This document shows positions 45,215 to 55,589 of a stretch of DNA of 64,000 nucleotides, piece after piece. Numbering within the stretch: the first letter of the stretch is position 1; each line of letters starts with the position of its first letter. The translations under genes were made by a program, and so were the position numbers. The stretch comes from Acinetobacter lwoffii (GTDB taxonomy: Bacteria > Pseudomonadota > Gammaproteobacteria > Pseudomonadales > Moraxellaceae): positions 293,702-357,701 of the forward strand of contig NZ_CP059081.1 of the NCBI RefSeq assembly GCF_015602705.1, in the 5' to 3' direction. Below the pieces are notes generated by a model. The model was not told the origin of the DNA. It did no database searches and saw only the letters and a program-made list of their open reading frames with translations.

Positions 45215-47740
45215 TTACTGGACTTCTTCGATCAGATTTTCCAGAGAATCTACCCGGTTCGGCTGAAGAGGCTGTTCTTGAGGTGCAGAACCTTCATCAT
45301 CTGGTAAACGAATCGGTTGATCTGATAAATCCTCAAAGTCAGTTTCTGTGCGTTTCGGGACGACCACAGGTGCAGGACGGTAAAGTGCTGTCGCCATAGG
45401 TGGAGAAGACGGATCATTCTGCTGCTCATCAGCCTGAACCACCTTATTACGATTTACCGGTGCCTTGGCATTGCGGTCTAAACGGACCCATGCTTCCGGC
45501 TGGCCTTTTAATGCCTTGCCCATAAAATCGGTCCAGATCGGTAGAGCTGCCACACCACCATATTCACGGCGACCTAACGTGGTTGGCTGGTCGAAGCCTA
45601 CCCAGGTCACGGTGACTAACTTGCCATTGAAGCCAGCAAACCAGGCGTCTTTGGCATCGTTAGTGGTACCGGTCTTCCCGCCGATATCACTACGACCAAT
45701 TCTTAATGCAGCACGGCCAGTACCATGCTGAATCACATCACGCAAAATGTTAGCCATGTCATAGGCAGAGCTGGATTTTAAAATACGCTGTGCCTGACGA
45801 TAATTACTGTCTTCGGCAGAGACTTTAGGTGCAGCCTGTTTTTGCTCTAAAGTTGTATTGTTGATTGCAATTGCTTCATCATCTGCGGTAATAGGGTCAG
45901 TGGCTTGAACTGTTTCTTCTTTTTCATTAATACATGAAATGCAGGCATATTCAGGCTTGGCTTCAAAGATGGTATTGCCGTAGGCATCTTCAATGCGGGT
46001 AATAAAGTGAGGTTGGATTCGGTAACCGCCATTGGCAAAGGTGGCATAACCAGTCGCCATCTGAATCGGTAGGACCTGCGGGGTGCCTAAGGCAATGGTA
46101 TAGTTACGTGGAATCTGACTGTCTTGTAAACCAAAATCCATAAATAACTGACGTGTACGTTCAATCCCAACGGCTTGTAATAAGCGTACTGAGACTGTAT
46201 TACGTGACAGATAAAGTGCACGACGTAGCGGGATCATGCCCAGATAACGGCCATCCGAGTTACGTGGCGTCCATTTGCCAATGGTAATGGGTGCATCATT
46301 GACCATGGTATGTGGCGTCATGCCACGTTCTAAAGCCAGGGCATAAACAAAAGGCTTAATTGTAGAGCCGGGTTGACGCCAGCCTTGGGTTGCACGGTTA
46401 AATTTCGACTGATAAAAATTATATCCCCCGACAATGGCTTCAATCGCACCATTATTTGGGTTGATGGCAATCAATTGTCCTTGCACATTGGGAATCTGCA
46501 CCAATGACCACGAGGTTTTATTCTCATTGGGTCTTAAACGAACAATGTCTTTGACTTTGACAATCTCGGACGCTTTGCTCGGTGCGCCACCTACACTGTT
46601 GACGTTACGAAAGCGACGCGCCCAGGACATACCTGACCAGGGCACGGTCACGCTGCTTCCATCCTGCATGAGTGCTTCAAAACTAGAATTACCCACCTGA
46701 GTTACTTGCGCAGGATAGGTGTTGGCATAGGCACGGAACTTGTCGAGGGGTTGATCATGTGCTTCAGCACCACGCCAGCCATGTCGACGGTCATAAGCCT
46801 CTAAGCCTTCTTGTACCGCTTGCTCCGCATAAGCCTGACGTTCACTATGGATGGTGGTATAGACTTTATAACCAGAATCTACCGCCTGCTCACCAAAGTT
46901 TTGTACCAGTTCAGAGCGTACCATCTCACCGACATACGGGAATTTGTTTCGGGTACTCCGGTCAGGCATATCCAGATTAATTGGTTCAGCAATGGCTTGT
47001 TGATACTGGCTCTGATTTAAATAGCCCAATTGCAGCATACGACCCAAAATCCAGTTACGACGTTCCAAGGCACGTTTGGGATTGGCAACCGGATTGTATC
47101 GAGAAGGTGCTTTAGGCAGGCCAGAGATCATGGCCATTTGTGCAATTGAAAGTTCTTCTAAGCTCTTGTTATAGTAAATTTTAGCTGCTGCGGCGATGCC
47201 GTAAGCATTTTTCCCCAAGAAAATTTTATTGACATACAGGGTCAGAATTTCTTCTTTACTTAAGTTTTGCTCAATTTTACGAGCCAGAAAAATTTCTGTC
47301 AGTTTACGCTTTAGCGTCCGTTCAGGGCTAAGGTAATAGTTTTTTGCCACTTGCATGGTAATGGTCGAACCGCCGGTCTGTACATCCGAGCCAGTCACCG
47401 TTTCACTGAGTGCGCGGCCCAAGCTTTTAAAGCTGATTCCGCTATGCTCAAAAAAGCTGGAATCTTCAGCGGCGAGGAAAGCATGAATAAATTCGGTTGG
47501 AATTTGTTCATATTTCACGGGAACAGAAAGCTTGCCTCCATATTCGGCAATTAATTCATTATCTGAACTAAAAACTTGTAAAGGCTTTAATAAAGGGGCC
47601 TTTTTAAGCGTAGACATTTCAGGCAAAGATGGGGCAATATAGAGATACATGCCATAGAAACCCATCGGAATTGAGATCAGTATAATGATAATGATCAAAA
47701 AAAATGGATGAACAAGGCCTGAACAAGATAGCTTTTTCAT
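45215..47740 (-). CDS. mrcA: Bifunctional penicillin-binding protein 1A
   Basis: PBP1A polymerises glycan strands and cross-links them. The 841-aa class A enzyme has a membrane anchor (about 12-35) and a GT51 transglycosylase domain (EDSSFFEHSGIS, GGSTITMQVAKNYYL, ARKIEQNLSKEEILTLYVNKI). An OB-like insert follows, then the transpeptidase domain with S459-T-I-K462, the SRN motif in YLSRNTVSVRLL and GGKTGTTND. The C-terminal tail is rich in Pro, Gln and Asp. It is divergent from pilM, as in Pseudomonas. Its downstream terminator is split by the IS, leaving only a half-site 18-30 bp beyond the stop codon. Confidence 0.96.
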   Translation of the reverse strand: MKKLSCSGLVHPFFLIIIIILISIPMGFYGMYLYIAPSLPEMSTLKKAPLLKPLQVFSSDNELIAEYGGKLSVPVKYEQIPTEFIHAFLAAEDSSFFEHSGISFKSLGRALSETVTGSDVQTGGSTITMQVAKNYYLSPERTLKRKLTEIFLARKIEQNLSKEEILTLYVNKIFLGKNAYGIAAAAKIYYNKSLEELSIAQMAMISGLPKAPSRYNPVANPKRALERRNWILGRMLQLGYLNQSQYQQAIAEPINLDMPDRSTRNKFPYVGEMVRSELVQNFGEQAVDSGYKVYTTIHSERQAYAEQAVQEGLEAYDRRHGWRGAEAHDQPLDKFRAYANTYPAQVTQVGNSSFEALMQDGSSVTVPWSGMSWARRFRNVNSVGGAPSKASEIVKVKDIVRLRPNENKTSWSLVQIPNVQGQLIAINPNNGAIEAIVGGYNFYQSKFNRATQGWRQPGSTIKPFVYALALERGMTPHTMVNDAPITIGKWTPRNSDGRYLGMIPLRRALYLSRNTVSVRLLQAVGIERTRQLFMDFGLQDSQIPRNYTIALGTPQVLPIQMATGYATFANGGYRIQPHFITRIEDAYGNTIFEAKPEYACISCINEKEETVQATDPITADDEAIAINNTTLEQKQAAPKVSAEDSNYRQAQRILKSSSAYDMANILRDVIQHGTGRAALRIGRSDIGGKTGTTNDAKDAWFAGFNGKLVTVTWVGFDQPTTLGRREYGGVAALPIWTDFMGKALKGQPEAWVRLDRNAKAPVNRNKVVQADEQQNDPSSPPMATALYRPAPVVVPKRTETDFEDLSDQPIRLPDDEGSAPQEQPLQPNRVDSLENLIEEVQ

Positions 47741-47905
47741 AACAAGTAAGTTTTAATAAGAGCTAATGGCGAACTAATTACCGGTCAGTATATCCTGTCG
47801 ATATCCATATTGTTAGATGAGTTATTGTATCTATATAAAATTATAGACTGGACCAATTGGTAAGTTAGATTAAATTGGGGACAAAAAAATAATAGGAAGT
47901 GTATT

Positions 47906-48964
47906 GTGCGCAGGTTATATCGTAAACCAAATAAGGGGTTAATAGGAGTCGATATTAGTTCGACTTCTGTTAAGGTTTTAGAACTTTCTGTAAAAAGTGG
48001 CCGTTACTGGGTAGAGAGCTATGCTTTGATCCCATTATCGGAAAACAGTGTTGTTGAAAAAAACATCTTAAACCCAGAAGCAGTCGCTGATGCCCTTGGG
48101 CGTGCAATTAATTTGGGTAATACCCAGTCGAATCAGGCCGCTTTTGCGATTCCAACTTCAATGGTCATCACCAAAATCATTGAGATGGATGCAGACATGT
48201 CGGATGATGAACGTGAAGTCCAGATTCGTGAAGATGCGGAACAATACATTCCTTTTCCACTCGATGAAGCGAGTCTGGATTTTGAAGTTCTGCCAGACCG
48301 TCTTGCCAATCCGAACCGGGTCAATGTGCTGCTGGTCGCTACCCGAATTGAAAATGTCGAAGCACGTTCTGAAGTTTTGGAAATTTCTGGTCTAACGCCT
48401 AAGATTGCAGATGTAGAAAGTTTTGCGCTGGAAAATGCCTTCAAAGTATTTTCGGATACTTTGCCGATGGGGGTCAATACGGTTGGTATCTTAGATATTG
48501 GTCATAGTATGACGACCTTGTCGGTGATGCAGAACAACAAGATTATTTATACTCGTGAGCAGGTGTTTGGCGGTAAGCAATTAACTCAGGAAATTCAGAA
48601 TCGTTATGGATTATCCTTTGAAGAAGCTGGACGTGCTAAAAAAACCCGTGCCTTGCCTGATGATTATGATATTGAAGTCCTAGAACCCTTCTTGGATGCC
48701 GTGGTACAACAGGCAGCCCGTTCATTACAATTCTTCTTTTCATCTTCTCAGTTTAATGAGATTGACCATATTTTACTGGCCGGCGGGAATGCCAATATTC
48801 CAGGTCTGGCAAAATTATTACAACAAAAACTCGGTTACCGTGTCACGATCGCGAATCCATTTTTGCAAATGGGTTTTTCTCCTCAAATTGATATTAAAAA
48901 AATTGAAAATGACGCGTCATCACTCATGGTTGCATGCGGTTTGGCATTAAGGAGTTTTGATTAA
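47906..48964 (+). CDS. pilM: Type IV pilus assembly protein PilM
   Basis: PilM is an actin-like cytoplasmic ATP-binding protein of the pilus alignment complex. The 352-aa product has the FtsA-like nucleotide-binding elements IGVDISSTSVKVLEL near the start, VGILDIGHSMTTLSVM in the middle and ILLAGGNANIPGL near the C-terminus. It starts with GTG 47906, with AGGAAG 8 nt upstream. It is the first gene of the pilMNOPQ operon and overlaps pilN by one base. Confidence 0.95.
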   Translation: MRRLYRKPNKGLIGVDISSTSVKVLELSVKSGRYWVESYALIPLSENSVVEKNILNPEAVADALGRAINLGNTQSNQAAFAIPTSMVITKIIEMDADMSDDEREVQIREDAEQYIPFPLDEASLDFEVLPDRLANPNRVNVLLVATRIENVEARSEVLEISGLTPKIADVESFALENAFKVFSDTLPMGVNTVGILDIGHSMTTLSVMQNNKIIYTREQVFGGKQLTQEIQNRYGLSFEEAGRAKKTRALPDDYDIEVLEPFLDAVVQQAARSLQFFFSSSQFNEIDHILLAGGNANIPGLAKLLQQKLGYRVTIANPFLQMGFSPQIDIKKIENDASSLMVACGLALRSFD

Positions 48965-49602
48965 TGGCAAGAATTAACTTACTTCCTTGGCGTGATGAGC
49001 TAAGAATTAAAAGAAATAATGAATTTGTGGCAATCTGCGTGGGGGCGCTTTTCTTGGGATTAGCGGCAGCAGGTTCAACCTGGTTTTATTATGATCACAA
49101 ACTTCAGGATCAGGAGCAGGCCAATCAGCTGATTCAAAGTACCAACCAGAATCTGGATGTGCAGTTAAAGGCGCTTGAAGGTTTGCAAGAGCAGCGTAAT
49201 GCGATTGTTGAACGGATGGAACTGATTCAGGGTCTACAAACTCAGCGTCCGATTGCGGTACATTTGATTGATGAAATTGTACGGGTGACCCCAAGCAATA
49301 TGTATATCACCAAATTCCAGCGTATCGGTGACAAGTTTACTATTGAAGGTCGAGCTGAGAGTCCAAATACGGTCGCAGAACTGCTCCGTAATCTGGAAGC
49401 TTCATCTTGGTATCGAAATGCCTTTATGAACGCTTTCCTGGTGGCTGAAGAAGCAAAAGAAAAGGCACCAAGCTCGATTATTCCACGTGTGGAAGAGTCT
49501 TATGGCAGTTTTACTGTGACGGTAGATCTGGATCAGATCGCTCAGCCAGTACTTAACGAAGAACAACAAGCAGTCGCTACAACTACGGGGGCATCATCAT
49601 GA
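48964..49602 (+). CDS. pilN: Type IV pilus assembly protein PilN
   Basis: PilN is a bitopic inner-membrane protein. The 212-aa product opens with MARINLLPWRDELR, whose INLLPWR motif is the known PilM-binding peptide. It has one membrane helix (about 22-42), a coiled coil (about 45-85) and a ferredoxin-like periplasmic domain. It overlaps pilO by four bases. Confidence 0.95.
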   Translation: MARINLLPWRDELRIKRNNEFVAICVGALFLGLAAAGSTWFYYDHKLQDQEQANQLIQSTNQNLDVQLKALEGLQEQRNAIVERMELIQGLQTQRPIAVHLIDEIVRVTPSNMYITKFQRIGDKFTIEGRAESPNTVAELLRNLEASSWYRNAFMNAFLVAEEAKEKAPSSIIPRVEESYGSFTVTVDLDQIAQPVLNEEQQAVATTTGASS

Positions 49603-50321
49603 GTAATGAAGAATTCGATGAGTTCGGCCAAGATGTCGTCGCTGTACCCAAAAATAAAATGACTGTTGAAAAGTTTTTTCAGCAATTCAATACATTAGAT
49701 CCAAATAACTATGGTAGCTGGCCTTTGTCGGTCAAAATTACCTGCTGGATTTTTATTGCGGCACTGGCATTTGCGGTGATTTACTTTGTCATGATCAGAA
49801 GCACGATTGAGTCAATTTCACAAGCCAGTGCTCAAGAACAAAACCTGCTGAATGAATTTCGCGAAAAAGAATCCAAATTACGCAATTTACAACAATATCA
49901 AATCCAGCTTCAGGAAATGGAAGCCCGTTTTAACCAGCAGTTAGAACAGTTGCCGAAAGAAACTGAAATTCCGGGTCTGGTTGAAGATATTAACCTGAGC
50001 GGTGTGAATTCAGGCCTGAAGTTTAAAAATATCCGTCTAGAGCCTGAAATTAAACAAGAGTTCTTTATTGAACAGCCAATTGCGATTGAAGCGACTGGGG
50101 ATTATCACGCTTTTGGTTCCTTTGTGAGCAGTATTGCCGGCTTGTCACGTATTGTTACGCTGCATGATTTCACCATTACCGGTACTGAAAACAAAGAGAA
50201 AAAATCTGAAATTCCGGTCATTGATTATGTGGTGAAAGCCAAAACTTATCGTTATGTCGGTAATGCGGAAGGTGCGGCAGAACAATCTGCAGTTAATAGC
50301 ACTACTCAGGGGGCGCAGTAA
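49599..50321 (+). CDS. pilO: Type IV pilus assembly protein PilO
   Basis: PilO pairs with PilN in the periplasm and links to PilP. The 240-aa product has a cytoplasmic stretch, one membrane helix (about 47-68), a coiled coil (about 72-125, Gln/Glu-rich) and a C-terminal ferredoxin-like domain, with the conserved FKNIRLEPE and GDYHAFGSFVSSIAGL. Its stop overlaps the pilP start by one base. Confidence 0.95.
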   Translation: MSNEEFDEFGQDVVAVPKNKMTVEKFFQQFNTLDPNNYGSWPLSVKITCWIFIAALAFAVIYFVMIRSTIESISQASAQEQNLLNEFREKESKLRNLQQYQIQLQEMEARFNQQLEQLPKETEIPGLVEDINLSGVNSGLKFKNIRLEPEIKQEFFIEQPIAIEATGDYHAFGSFVSSIAGLSRIVTLHDFTITGTENKEKKSEIPVIDYVVKAKTYRYVGNAEGAAEQSAVNSTTQGAQ

Positions 50322-50848
50322 TGAAGAATATTAAAATTACTTCGGCTTTAACGCTTGGGTTTTTGTTAGTGGGGTGTGATTCACGTATTGATGCCGTCAA
50401 TCAGGAAATGGCCAACATCCGTAATCAGCCACCTTTGCCAATTGAACCGGCTCCTGATTTTATGCCAGTGGAAACTTTTAATTATGCAGCGCACCAAATC
50501 AAAAGTCCTTTTTTACCAAGCTCTTTGGCTGCTGAACTGAAAATTATGGCGGGGAAACGGGTTTATCCAAACCTATCACGTCAACTACAACCGCTAGAAA
50601 GTTATCCGCTGGAAACGTTAACCATGAAAGGCAGTATGCGCAATCAGGCAGGACAGATTCTGGCTTTAATCCAGACGCCTGATGGTGAGGTTGAGCGGAT
50701 CCAACGTGGTAGCTATATGGGACTTAATCATGGTCGTGTGGTTGGAATTACACCAACACAGATCGATTTGATTGAGATTATTCCCGATGGTCGTGAGGGA
50801 TATGTGGAACGTCCGCGAAGTCTGGTTCTTATCGGGCCGGCGCCATAA
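50321..50848 (+). CDS. pilP: Type IV pilus lipoprotein PilP
   Basis: PilP connects the PilNO subcomplex to the PilQ secretin. The 175-aa product has a lipoprotein signal with lipobox LLVGC (Cys19), a disordered proline-rich part with the LPPIP-like segment QPPLPIEPAPDF, and a C-terminal beta domain (about 90-165) with LTMKGSMRNQAGQILALIQTPDGEV. Confidence 0.94.
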   Translation: MKNIKITSALTLGFLLVGCDSRIDAVNQEMANIRNQPPLPIEPAPDFMPVETFNYAAHQIKSPFLPSSLAAELKIMAGKRVYPNLSRQLQPLESYPLETLTMKGSMRNQAGQILALIQTPDGEVERIQRGSYMGLNHGRVVGITPTQIDLIEIIPDGREGYVERPRSLVLIGPAP

Positions 50849-50865
50849 GTTTTAAAGGAATAACA

Positions 50866-53019
50866 ATGAATAAGAGTATTAAAGAATTTGTTTTTGGGGA
50901 TGCTAATACAATGAATCGTGTGTTTCGTCAGTTTTCAATGGGTGCTGTTGCGATTGCGGTGATGCAAGCGGCCAGTGCGCAGGTTTCAATGACCAATATA
51001 GTACCTATGCAGCTTCCTGGGCAAGGAACTGAGATTCGGGTGATGTTCAATGGTTTGCCACCACAACCACAAGCCTACCAATTAGAATCACCGTCACGTT
51101 TGATTCTGGACTTTGACAAGGCACAACAGAATTTAAAACAAAGCAGTATTTCGGTGGCAACACGTGAAGCCAGTTCGGTAGATGTCACTTCGGATGCTCA
51201 GCGGGCACGTCTGACGGTAAATCTGACCGAGGCTGGAGCCTTTACGACTCGTGTAGAAGGTAATACCTTTATTCTTAAAATTAACTCAGCAACTCCTGTA
51301 ACTATAGCTCAACCTGTACAGCAACAGTCAGCTCAGGGGATTAGCAACATTGGTTTCCAGCGCGGTGCTCAAGGTGAAGGCCAGGTCGTTATTGATCTGT
51401 TAGGAAATAATACTCCTGTTGATGTACAGCAGCAGGGTACCAAAGTTATTGTGCGCACTTTAGGTTCCAAGATTCCGGCTCATTTGACCCGCCGTCTTAA
51501 TGTGACTGATTTCGCGACTCCGGTATCCAGTGTCGATGCCGTGAATCAAAATGGTTCAGGAGTCATTACGATTCAGTCTGCGGAAAGTTATGAATATATG
51601 GCTTACCAGACTGATAATAAGCTAACCATCAGTTTGAAACGTCCGGAAGCCAAGAGTCCATTACGTCCTAAAACTGTGGCGTATACTGGCAAGAAAATCT
51701 CTTTGGATTTTCAGGATATCGAAGTCCGTCGTGTTTTACAGCTCTTAGCCGATTTCACTGATATCAATATGGTGGCCGCAGATAGTGTACAAGGTAATAT
51801 TACCTTGCGTTTAAAAGAAGTGCCTTGGGATCAGGCGCTGGATATTGTGCTGAAAACCAAAAATCTGGATAAACGCCGCAATGGCAATGTGATCTGGATC
51901 GCACCAGTTACAGAGCTGATAAAGGCTGAAGAAGAAGAAGCTAAGGCGATTAAGCAGAGTGTTGCACTTGCCCCTATCCAAACTGAATATATGCAGCTCA
52001 GTTATGCCAAAGCGGCAGATATTGAGAAACTGATTACGCAGAATAAAGGCGCATCTAGTTCAGGCGGCTCGAGTAGCACGAATAATAATGAGGGTGGGGA
52101 AAGTTTATTAAGTTCCCGTGGTTCTGTGTCTGTTGATGCACGAACCAATACCATTATTGTGAATGATACCCAGCTCTTTATTGACAAAATCCGTAATATG
52201 GTGGATCTGCTTGATGTGCAGGTGAAGCAGGTCATGGTGGAAGCTCGTATTGTGCGTGCAACGACTGATTTCACCAAAGAGATGGGGGTGAAATGGGGGC
52301 TTCTGTCTCAAGGTATAACTGATAATAATCATTTATTGGTAGGTGGTAGTGATACTACATTATGGGATTTAAAAACACCTGATGATGATGGTAAGTATAC
52401 GATTCAACGACCGGATAATCTTAATGTGGACTTGGGCGTTACTAGTCAGGGTGCAAGCCGTATTGCCTTTGGTTTAATCAGTCTCTCTGATTTTATGCTT
52501 GATCTTGAGCTTTCTGCACTTCAGGCAGATGGTTATGGCGAGGTGATTTCTACCCCTAAAGTACTGACTGCGGATAAGCAAAAAGCGACTGTGGCTTCGG
52601 GCTCACAAATTCCGTATCAATCTGCTGAAGGCGGGGGTACTAATGCCGTGTCGACTACAGCATTTATTGATGCGACTTTAAGTCTGGATGTCACGCCAAG
52701 CATTACCCCAGATGGTAAAGTACAGATGGAACTCAATATTACCAGTGACTCACCAGGGAACCCGACACCGACTGGACAGCTTACTATTAACAAAAACCAG
52801 ATCACTACCAATGTCTTGGTCGATAATGGTGAAACAGTGGTTCTAGGTGGTATTTTTGAGCAAGAAACCCGTAATGCACAAACCAAGGTACCATTCCTGG
52901 GGGATATTCCTTATGTAGGGCGTTTATTCCGTAAAGATTTAAAGTCTGATAATAAACGTGAGCTACTGATTTTCGTTACACCTCGAATTGTTAATGACAG
53001 TGTTTCAAGAAATCATTAA
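50866..53019 (+). CDS. pilQ: Type IV pilus secretin PilQ
   Basis: PilQ forms the outer-membrane pore for the pilus and, in transformable species, for DNA uptake. The 717-aa product has a signal region ending in ASAQ, two AMIN domains (about 45-130 and 150-260) and an STN/N0 domain (about 275-340, ISLDFQDIEVRRVLQLLADF). An N1 domain with a Gly/Ser/Asn linker (about 385-405) precedes the secretin core (about 460-705, VEARIV and VPFLGDIPYVGRLFR). The start at 50866 has AAGGA 7 nt upstream; a second ATG 45 nt later would give a shorter signal peptide. Confidence 0.95.
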   Translation: MNKSIKEFVFGDANTMNRVFRQFSMGAVAIAVMQAASAQVSMTNIVPMQLPGQGTEIRVMFNGLPPQPQAYQLESPSRLILDFDKAQQNLKQSSISVATREASSVDVTSDAQRARLTVNLTEAGAFTTRVEGNTFILKINSATPVTIAQPVQQQSAQGISNIGFQRGAQGEGQVVIDLLGNNTPVDVQQQGTKVIVRTLGSKIPAHLTRRLNVTDFATPVSSVDAVNQNGSGVITIQSAESYEYMAYQTDNKLTISLKRPEAKSPLRPKTVAYTGKKISLDFQDIEVRRVLQLLADFTDINMVAADSVQGNITLRLKEVPWDQALDIVLKTKNLDKRRNGNVIWIAPVTELIKAEEEEAKAIKQSVALAPIQTEYMQLSYAKAADIEKLITQNKGASSSGGSSSTNNNEGGESLLSSRGSVSVDARTNTIIVNDTQLFIDKIRNMVDLLDVQVKQVMVEARIVRATTDFTKEMGVKWGLLSQGITDNNHLLVGGSDTTLWDLKTPDDDGKYTIQRPDNLNVDLGVTSQGASRIAFGLISLSDFMLDLELSALQADGYGEVISTPKVLTADKQKATVASGSQIPYQSAEGGGTNAVSTTAFIDATLSLDVTPSITPDGKVQMELNITSDSPGNPTPTGQLTINKNQITTNVLVDNGETVVLGGIFEQETRNAQTKVPFLGDIPYVGRLFRKDLKSDNKRELLIFVTPRIVNDSVSRNH

Positions 53020-53055
53020 TATATTTTGAATTTAACAAAACGAATAGGTGACTCC

Positions 53056-53592
53056 TTGCCAAGCAAAGAGTTTGAAACCCTACCAAATATTTATTTGGTA
53101 GGGCCGATGGGGGCCGGTAAAACAACAGTAGGACGACATCTCGCAGAATTGTTAGGACGTGAATTTCTAGACAGTGATCATGAAATTGAACGTAAAACAG
53201 GCGCGACCATTCCCTGGATTTTTGAAAAAGAAGGGGAGCAGGGTTTCCGTGACCGTGAAACTGCTGTGATTAATGACCTTACCTCACGTCCCCATCTGGT
53301 CTTAGCTACCGGCGGTGGTGCCATTACTCAGACCTTAAATCGGGATTATTTGAAACAGCGCGGAATCGTTGTTTATCTCTATACGCCGGTTGAAATTCAA
53401 CTGCAACGTACCTATCGCGATAAAAACCGTCCACTCCTTCAAGTCGAAAATCCGGAACAAAAGTTACGTGATTTATTGGCGGTCCGCGATCCCTTGTATC
53501 GTGAAGTAGCGCATCATATTATTGAGACCAATCAGGGTGCTGCGCGTGATCTGGCGCAGCGGATTCTCAATCTCATTACTTCCAAAAACTAA
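53056..53592 (+). CDS. aroK: Shikimate kinase
   Basis: AroK phosphorylates shikimate at position 3. The 178-aa product has the P-loop GPMGAGKTT, the DSDHEIERKTG shikimate-binding element, GFRDRET and the GGGAI motif. I place the start at TTG 53056 (MPSKEFETLPNIYLVG), with AGGTGA just upstream; this agrees with Acinetobacter AroK as I remember it. The frame could also open at TTG 53026, 6 bp after pilQ. Confidence 0.9.
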   Translation: MPSKEFETLPNIYLVGPMGAGKTTVGRHLAELLGREFLDSDHEIERKTGATIPWIFEKEGEQGFRDRETAVINDLTSRPHLVLATGGGAITQTLNRDYLKQRGIVVYLYTPVEIQLQRTYRDKNRPLLQVENPEQKLRDLLAVRDPLYREVAHHIIETNQGAARDLAQRILNLITSKN

Positions 53593-53620
53593 GTTCATTG
53601 AATAAAGTGGTTAATCAAGC

Positions 53621-54700
53621 ATGCAAACCTTATATGTAGAACTCGGAGAACGTCGTTACCCTATTTTTATCGGGAGCGATCTGGATCCACAGGCCTTATT
53701 GGCACCCTATATTCATGGCAAGCAAGTAATGATTGTGAGCAATACTACGGTTGCACCACTTTATTTGCAGCGTTATCAAACGGCGATTGAGGCTCTAGAC
53801 AAACGTGTTGCGACCTGCATTCTGCCTGATGGTGAAAAATATAAGGATAGCCAGCATCTGAACCTGATTTTTGATGCACTGCTTGAAGCCAGGTTTAATC
53901 GGGACTGTACTGTGCTTGCGTTGGGTGGGGGTGTGATTGGAGATATGGCCGGATTTGCTTCGGCCTGTTTCCAGCGCGGAGTGTATTTTATTCAGGTACC
54001 GACGACCTTGCTGTCGCAAGTAGATTCAAGTGTTGGTGGAAAAACCGGGATCAATCATCCACTCGGTAAAAACATGATTGGCGCTTTCCAGCAACCTCAA
54101 GTGGTACTGGCGGATATGTCGCAGCTTGCTACTTTGCCTGATCGAGAGCTTTCAGCAGGTTTGGCTGAAGTGATTAAATATGCGCTGCTAGGCGATGAGT
54201 CATTTCTGGTCTGGCTTGAAGATAATATGGATGCTCTGGCCGCTCGAGATGAACAGTTGCTTGCTGAAGCCGTTTACCGTTCCTGTGCGCATAAGGCGCG
54301 GATTGTAGCCAATGATGAGAAGGAGCAGGGGGAACGTGCTTTACTCAATTTAGGTCATACTTTTGGGCATGCGATTGAATCCTACCTGGGGTATGGTGTC
54401 TGGCTACATGGCGAGGCTGTTGCCACCGGTATGGTGATAGCTGCGGATCTGTCACAGCGTATGGGCTGGATTTCTCAAGAAGATTTAGAACGTACAAAAA
54501 AAATCATTTCTCGTGCCAAACTTCCTGTGGTTTGTCCTAAAATCCCTATGGATGATTTTCTGGCCTATATGGCCCATGACAAAAAAGTCTTAAATGGACA
54601 ATTGCGTCTGGTGTTATTAAAGCAATTAGGCGAAGCAGTGATTACCCGAGACTTTGATCTCGAGTTAATGAAACAGGCAATTTTAGCCAGTCAGGCATAG
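53621..54700 (+). CDS. aroB: 3-dehydroquinate synthase
   Basis: AroB makes 3-dehydroquinate from DAHP, step 2 of the shikimate pathway, with NAD+ and a divalent metal. The 359-aa product has the NAD-binding [14 protein letters not shown], the [19 protein letters not shown] active-site stretch, and the metal ligands in [12 protein letters not shown] and [12 protein letters not shown]. It lies 28 bp after aroK. Confidence 0.96.
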   Translation: MQTLYVELGERRYPIFIGSDLDPQALLAPYIHGKQVMIVSNTTVAPLYLQRYQTAIEALDKRVATCILPDGEKYKDSQHLNLIFDALLEARFNRDCTVLALGGGVIGDMAGFASACFQRGVYFIQVPTTLLSQVDSSVGGKTGINHPLGKNMIGAFQQPQVVLADMSQLATLPDRELSAGLAEVIKYALLGDESFLVWLEDNMDALAARDEQLLAEAVYRSCAHKARIVANDEKEQGERALLNLGHTFGHAIESYLGYGVWLHGEAVATGMVIAADLSQRMGWISQEDLERTKKIISRAKLPVVCPKIPMDDFLAYMAHDKKVLNGQLRLVLLKQLGEAVITRDFDLELMKQAILASQA

Positions 54701-54710
54701 GTTTAGTTTT

Positions 54711-55589
54711 ATGGCAGCATTACATACTCCTTGGCAAAAGATTCAGCATTATTTCTGGCTGGTCTGTGGTGTATGCTGCCTATTTGCTGCCTTAGTTTTT
54801 TGGGCGGTGACTGATTCAGATGATGTCGTCGAAATTGAAAAAAAGCCTGAAACTGAAGTTCAGTTGCAGATTCAACCAGAAAAAGTCGCCACAATGACCC
54901 ATCTTGGTGCACTTTTTCAGGAAGTGAAACCACTGGATCTAAATACGCGTACCGTCGTGAATGCCAGTCATGAGCCGGAATTCCGTGGTACCAAATTTGT
55001 CAATGAAGCGAAAAACCAGCACGCCATTGAATTATTTCGTGTGACCAATGAAGCCATTTTAAAAAGTTTTCTTAAAAAACAGTCCGATCGTAAACCTTTT
55101 ATTTATTTAAGAATCTCGAGTGAAAAACAGCCAGAACAATATGTATTGTTATATGGTCAATATAAGACGGCTGCGCAAGCCAATCAGGCACTCTCTACAC
55201 TGAAGTTAAATTTACCGGCTTCAGTCAAACCTGAAGTTGTAGCAATGCAGCAATATGTCAGTCTGGTCAATAATCTGGGTTCAGAGGAATTGGCCAATAA
55301 TCAAAAGCTTTACGAAATTCGTTTGAAAAATGTGCCTTTGCCGAAAGTAGATGAATCGGTGCGACTTAGACAGCAGCAAACCCAGACTGAGTCCAAGCCG
55401 CGTAGCTCTGATGCTGCGACTACCAGTACCACCATTGTGCGCCGTGATTCATCGGGAAATGTGGTCGATGTACAGAAATCTGAAAGTGCTGTAGAAGGCA
55501 CGCCTCAACCGCAAAATAACAATAATCGACCTGCTCAGGGCAGTAATCCTCGTCCTCAAAATAATGAGATTAGTGATCCATTTAATTAG
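54711..55589 (+). CDS. SPOR-domain-like membrane protein at the damX position
   Basis: A 292-aa protein with one membrane helix near the N-terminus (about 13-33), a periplasmic part with a SPOR-like fold candidate (about 120-190, KPFIYLRISSEKQPEQYVLL and YGQYKTAAQANQAL) and a disordered Gln/Asn/Ser/Pro-rich tail. SPOR domains bind denuded septal glycans. Its place directly after aroK-aroB is that of DamX in other gammaproteobacteria, but the SPOR part here is central rather than C-terminal, so orthology is uncertain. Confidence 0.75.
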   Translation: MAALHTPWQKIQHYFWLVCGVCCLFAALVFWAVTDSDDVVEIEKKPETEVQLQIQPEKVATMTHLGALFQEVKPLDLNTRTVVNASHEPEFRGTKFVNEAKNQHAIELFRVTNEAILKSFLKKQSDRKPFIYLRISSEKQPEQYVLLYGQYKTAAQANQALSTLKLNLPASVKPEVVAMQQYVSLVNNLGSEELANNQKLYEIRLKNVPLPKVDESVRLRQQQTQTESKPRSSDAATTSTTIVRRDSSGNVVDVQKSESAVEGTPQPQNNNNRPAQGSNPRPQNNEISDPFN

